From: Crotalaria pallida
Taxonomy: Eukaryota > Streptophyta > Magnoliopsida > Fabales > Fabaceae
DNA: 64,000 nt
NCBI GenBank assembly: GCA_037953625.1
Contig: CM075654.1
Span: 20,391,501-20,455,500 of the forward strand
Reading direction: 5' to 3'
In this document: piece by piece, positions 61,401 to 64,000 of the stretch
How positions within the stretch are numbered: position 1 is the first letter of the stretch
Layout: each line of letters begins with the position of its first letter
The notes under the pieces: generated by a model
What the model was told of the DNA's origin: nothing
Seen by the model: only the letters and a program-made list of their open reading frames with translations
The model's database searches: none
Program-made: the position numbers and the translations under genes

Positions 61401-63317
61401 TAGCCTCAGAATGTGTTGTCATGAGTGAGTGATAAATGTTCTTGAATGTGATGAATTGATTTGTGTAACCTTAGGATTTATCTTTTACTCCTTGTGTTTT
61501 GAAAATATTTTAAGGAATGTATTTTTATAACAATGATGTTTTCAATTAAACTTTATAATAAAAAGAAATTAATTCTCTGTTATTTTTCAAACGCTTTTTC
61601 CCAAGAATTGTTTTAAGCATGAGATCTAAACTGAATTTTGAAAGGACTTCAACCATGACCACATGTTCTCCAAAGAGAAATTGTTTTCAAAATAAATCAA
61701 AATAATATATCGAAATCGTTTCTAACGCACGGGAAATGTCTTAGTTCGAGGGACGGACGCGGGGGATATAAAGCAAGGAGAGGCAATCAAAGGATTCGGG
61801 AGAGCACTAGGACGTCCATCATCGAGGTGAGAGAGGGGTTACCCTTAAGACGTCGTGGTAATTAGGTAACATATTAAGGCGTCCAATCATCTCAAAGATT
61901 GGACATCCAATCTCAATTAGCGTAGTGGTGTATGTGATAGCGCATGTTTGATTGATTTAGCTATCCACCCGAACGACTGAGATTGGTTTATGATATGTTT
62001 TATAATTGATTATGTTGTGTCATTTAATTATTTATTTTGAGAAATGATTTATTGTTATTTGAGAATATATGTTGGGAACCGTATGCGAAAGCAATAACGA
62101 CTAAGTTTATAAAGAATTAATTAAAGAAAGAAAAGACGAACCCTATAGATGTGAAAGATGTGATTTAGCCGAGGAAGAGTATGAACTAGAGAAGGTGCTA
62201 AGATGGCTATGAAAACGTAAGCGAGCGGAAGCGTGGTGATCAGGAATGAAGCTAACAACGTTGCGAGATCGAGCCGACCATAAAATATGTTGACAATGCT
62301 GCTGGAATGCTGGTTCACAGCTGACGAAGAGAACGACGATAATATGCTGAGATCCAAGTTGATCCGAAATTGTGCTGCTCATGTTGATGATAGCAAATGT
62401 TGTTGTGATTTGAGATAGAGAAAGAGAATGCAATGATGCCGTGATGAGTCACGTGATAGTATGCGAACTTTAGGGGGAATTAGATGCGAACGATTAGCGA
62501 TCGGGTTTCATTGAAGGGATGTACTAAGGATGAACCGATCAGTAGGATTAAGCCGTTATTAACCTTTAAAAGACTATTAAAAGACATTCACTAAAGCAGT
62601 GAGGTATGAGAGGCGTCTCGAAGTAGTGGAGAGGAAGGAACGATAGGTATCTGCGGATACCTAGGACGAGATTGCATTAGGGGAGGACAATGACGGTGAC
62701 TCATCAAGAAGTCTAGAGTATTGTTGTAGGCAGAACAAACTCCATAAGTGGTGCACTAACGTGGTGGGGACTGGGTCCAATACCGTGGTAAGTTCTGCGT
62801 GCACACTATGACAATACTGTCGCCCCCTAGATTGCAAATCGAGAACAGTGAGAGGGACTGGAACGGGGCAATGTGTTTTGCCACTGCAAGACAGTGAGCC
62901 TATTTGTGATATCACATGTGTTTGAGGCTGAGACCTCCTGGCTTGGAGCCATTTGTTGAGACAGCTGTCATGCCCGCGTGGTAAAGGTCCTGTACTCCTG
63001 TTTGCTTCCGACTAGGTTGGGTGGTGAACCGAGGAGATGTAGACGTGTGTGAGCACAATGATGTTTCCCCCTCATCATTGATGCTAATCGAACTAATAAG
63101 ACTTAAATAACCCAGAGGTTCCAAAGAAAAGTATATTGATAATAATGATAATATCAATAATGATGATTTCAGCCTCAAGTGTTGAATAGTATTTATGTAC
63201 GGTGAAGGATGTGAGTACCCTTGAACATTTGATGAATTGAGGACTAAAAAAAAAAATGGCCCTAAATTTTGCCCAAAAAGATTAAAGCTTTCAAGTTGCC
63301 AGAATCGGGGTGTTACA
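58425..63317 (+). repeat. 3' LTR of the non-autonomous element
   Basis: Partner of 52498-57391, followed by TSD CCAGC. Confidence 0.95.
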
Positions 63318-63999
63318 CCAGCTCCCGGAACTAGATCGATACCGAATTCAATCTCTCTTCTTGGTGGCAGACCAGGTATCTCGTCAGCAAATACTTCCGG
63401 AAAGTCTCTGATAATAGGGATCTCTTCCATCCATGGACCATTCTCCTCCACCTCAGAGTTGAACAGGCACACGTAGCCGGAGGGTTTTGAATTTCTATAG
63501 GTCACTACTTTTCTATCACAATCAATGATTACTTGGTTTTGACTTAACCAGTCCATTCCCAAGATCACATCTAATTGTGCCAAGGGTAAGCAGATCAAAT
63601 CCACTTTAGAGGTTTGTCCTAACACTTCTATATAGCAGTTAAGACATGCTCTAGAAACAACTACAGGAGCATTAGTAGGGGTTTCTACTTTGAGGGTACA
63701 GGGCATCTCAGACATACTCAAACCCAAACGTTCTACACATTCATATGAAACAAATGAATGTGTTGCACCAGAATCAAATAAAACAAGACAAGGCTGACCA
63801 TTAAGCAAGTATTTACCTTGCACCAGATCAGAGGATCGGTTTGCATCCACACCACTAAGGGTGAAGACCCTTCCTTGAGCCATAGGTCTATCAACAGCTC
63901 CTCTTGTGTTAGCCTTGACCGGTTCCTTGCAGTCTCTAGCAAAATGTCCCGGCTTCCCACAGTTGAAACATCCACTTGTTCCCCAACAAACACGGCCAT
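63318..63999 (-). pseudogene. gag-pol: Tekay gag-protease, unit 2 (runs off the window)
   Basis: Continuation of the unit 2 polyprotein. In element direction it enters at the right edge with the CCHC region of Gag, then protease (LFDSGATHSFVS) and the protease-RT linker, ending at the inserted element. The codon that is TAG at 44479 in unit 1 is a sense codon here (near 63551), so that stop arose in unit 1 alone. The open frame continues past 63318 into the inserted LTR only by chance. Confidence 0.9.
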
Positions 64000-64000
64000 A

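Larger units (their letters stand above)
52498..63317 (+). mobile_element. Non-autonomous LTR element with giant LTRs (LARD-like)
   Basis: Two direct repeats of 4894 and 4893 bp flank 1033 bp of internal sequence. The TSD is CCAGC (52493-52497; 63318-63322), inserted in Tekay pol. The primer site and polypurine tract are intact but no Gag or Pol frame exists, so enzymes must come from elsewhere. The LTR ends, the initiator-tRNA primer site and the FxGxRNS-type sequence near 58400 all resemble Tekay, which makes a Tekay element the likely helper (inference). The LTRs differ by about 50 substitutions (hand count). Confidence 0.93.
37830..63999 (-). mobile_element. Tekay/Del-type Ty3/gypsy tandem complex sharing an LTR
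   Basis: The order is LTR (37830-41408), internal region (41409-46075), LTR (46076-49671), then a second internal region of the same family (49672-52497 and 63318-63999). The second internal region continues past the window and is split by the non-autonomous element. The two units share the middle LTR. The gag-protease-RT-RNase H-integrase-chromodomain-like order and the tRNA-iMet-type primer site fit the Tekay/Del group of chromoviruses. The two complete LTRs differ by about 40 substitutions plus one 16-bp tandem duplication (hand count). The left flank is GGAAC; the matching right TSD would lie outside the window. Confidence 0.9.

Noticed and set aside
62912..63883. A 323-codon minus-strand frame joining protease sequence to an unknown C-terminus
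   Set aside because: It crosses the junction at 63317/63318 between Tekay pol and the inserted LTR. The second half is the antisense of the LTR, so the fusion is accidental.

Overview
The window is plant nuclear DNA made almost entirely of nested LTR retrotransposons. I see no convincing host gene, tRNA, rRNA or CRISPR. Tekay/Del-type and Tat-type Ty3/gypsy elements, a Sirevirus-like Ty1/copia gag relic, 5-bp target-site duplications (TSDs) and LTR ends of the form TGTAACACC...GGGTGTTACA all point to a flowering plant. The repeat style suggests a legume, but that is recollection and not proof.

Layout. 1-1190: noncoding retroelement sequence rich in TAATCGATTA. 1191-2885: truncated LTR of a Tekay-like family. 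2886-3523 and 7301-7868: an older LTR family ('family H') with a minisatellite, split by a solo LTR (3529-7295, TSD CAATG). 7869-9040: decayed copia gag. 9057-9934: LTR fragments. 9935-15458: truncated giant LTR. From 15459 a second family H LTR is split three times: by a complete Tat-lineage element (15906-30184, TSD GTAAG, with antisense extra ORF and a solo LTR at 22730-25930, TSD TTTTT); by a giant 6.0-kb solo LTR (30696-36698, TSD TGACG); and at 37830 by a Tekay complex. The complex is LTR / gag-pol / LTR / gag-pol and runs off the right edge. Its second internal region is split by a non-autonomous element (52498-63317, TSD CCAGC) with two 4.9-kb LTRs around only 1.03 kb of noncoding sequence.

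Every gag-pol copy is broken by stops, frameshifts or insertions. Tekay LTRs differ by about 40 substitutions in 3.58 kb, and the non-autonomous LTRs by about 50 in 4.89 kb (hand counts), so both insertions look young. Tat LTRs differ by roughly 2 percent.

Two signals are not explained by standard retrotransposon annotation. (1) LTRs carry arrays of short perfect palindromes set in pairs 19-22 bp apart, about two DNA turns. The word differs between families (ACTCGAGT, TAATCGATTA, GGTGCACC, CACGCC-CA-GGCGTG) while the pair spacing is kept. In four LTRs a pair lies exactly 130 bp upstream of a TATA box, including one LTR where the word has changed; a fifth has 120 bp. (2) The Tekay LTR itself encodes a ~156-residue protein. 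A second, strongly diverged LTR (22730-25930) encodes a homologue with largely conservative substitutions and the same splice-acceptor-like sequence just before the ATG. I propose, as inference only, that these are parts of a retrotransposon regulatory or anti-silencing system.
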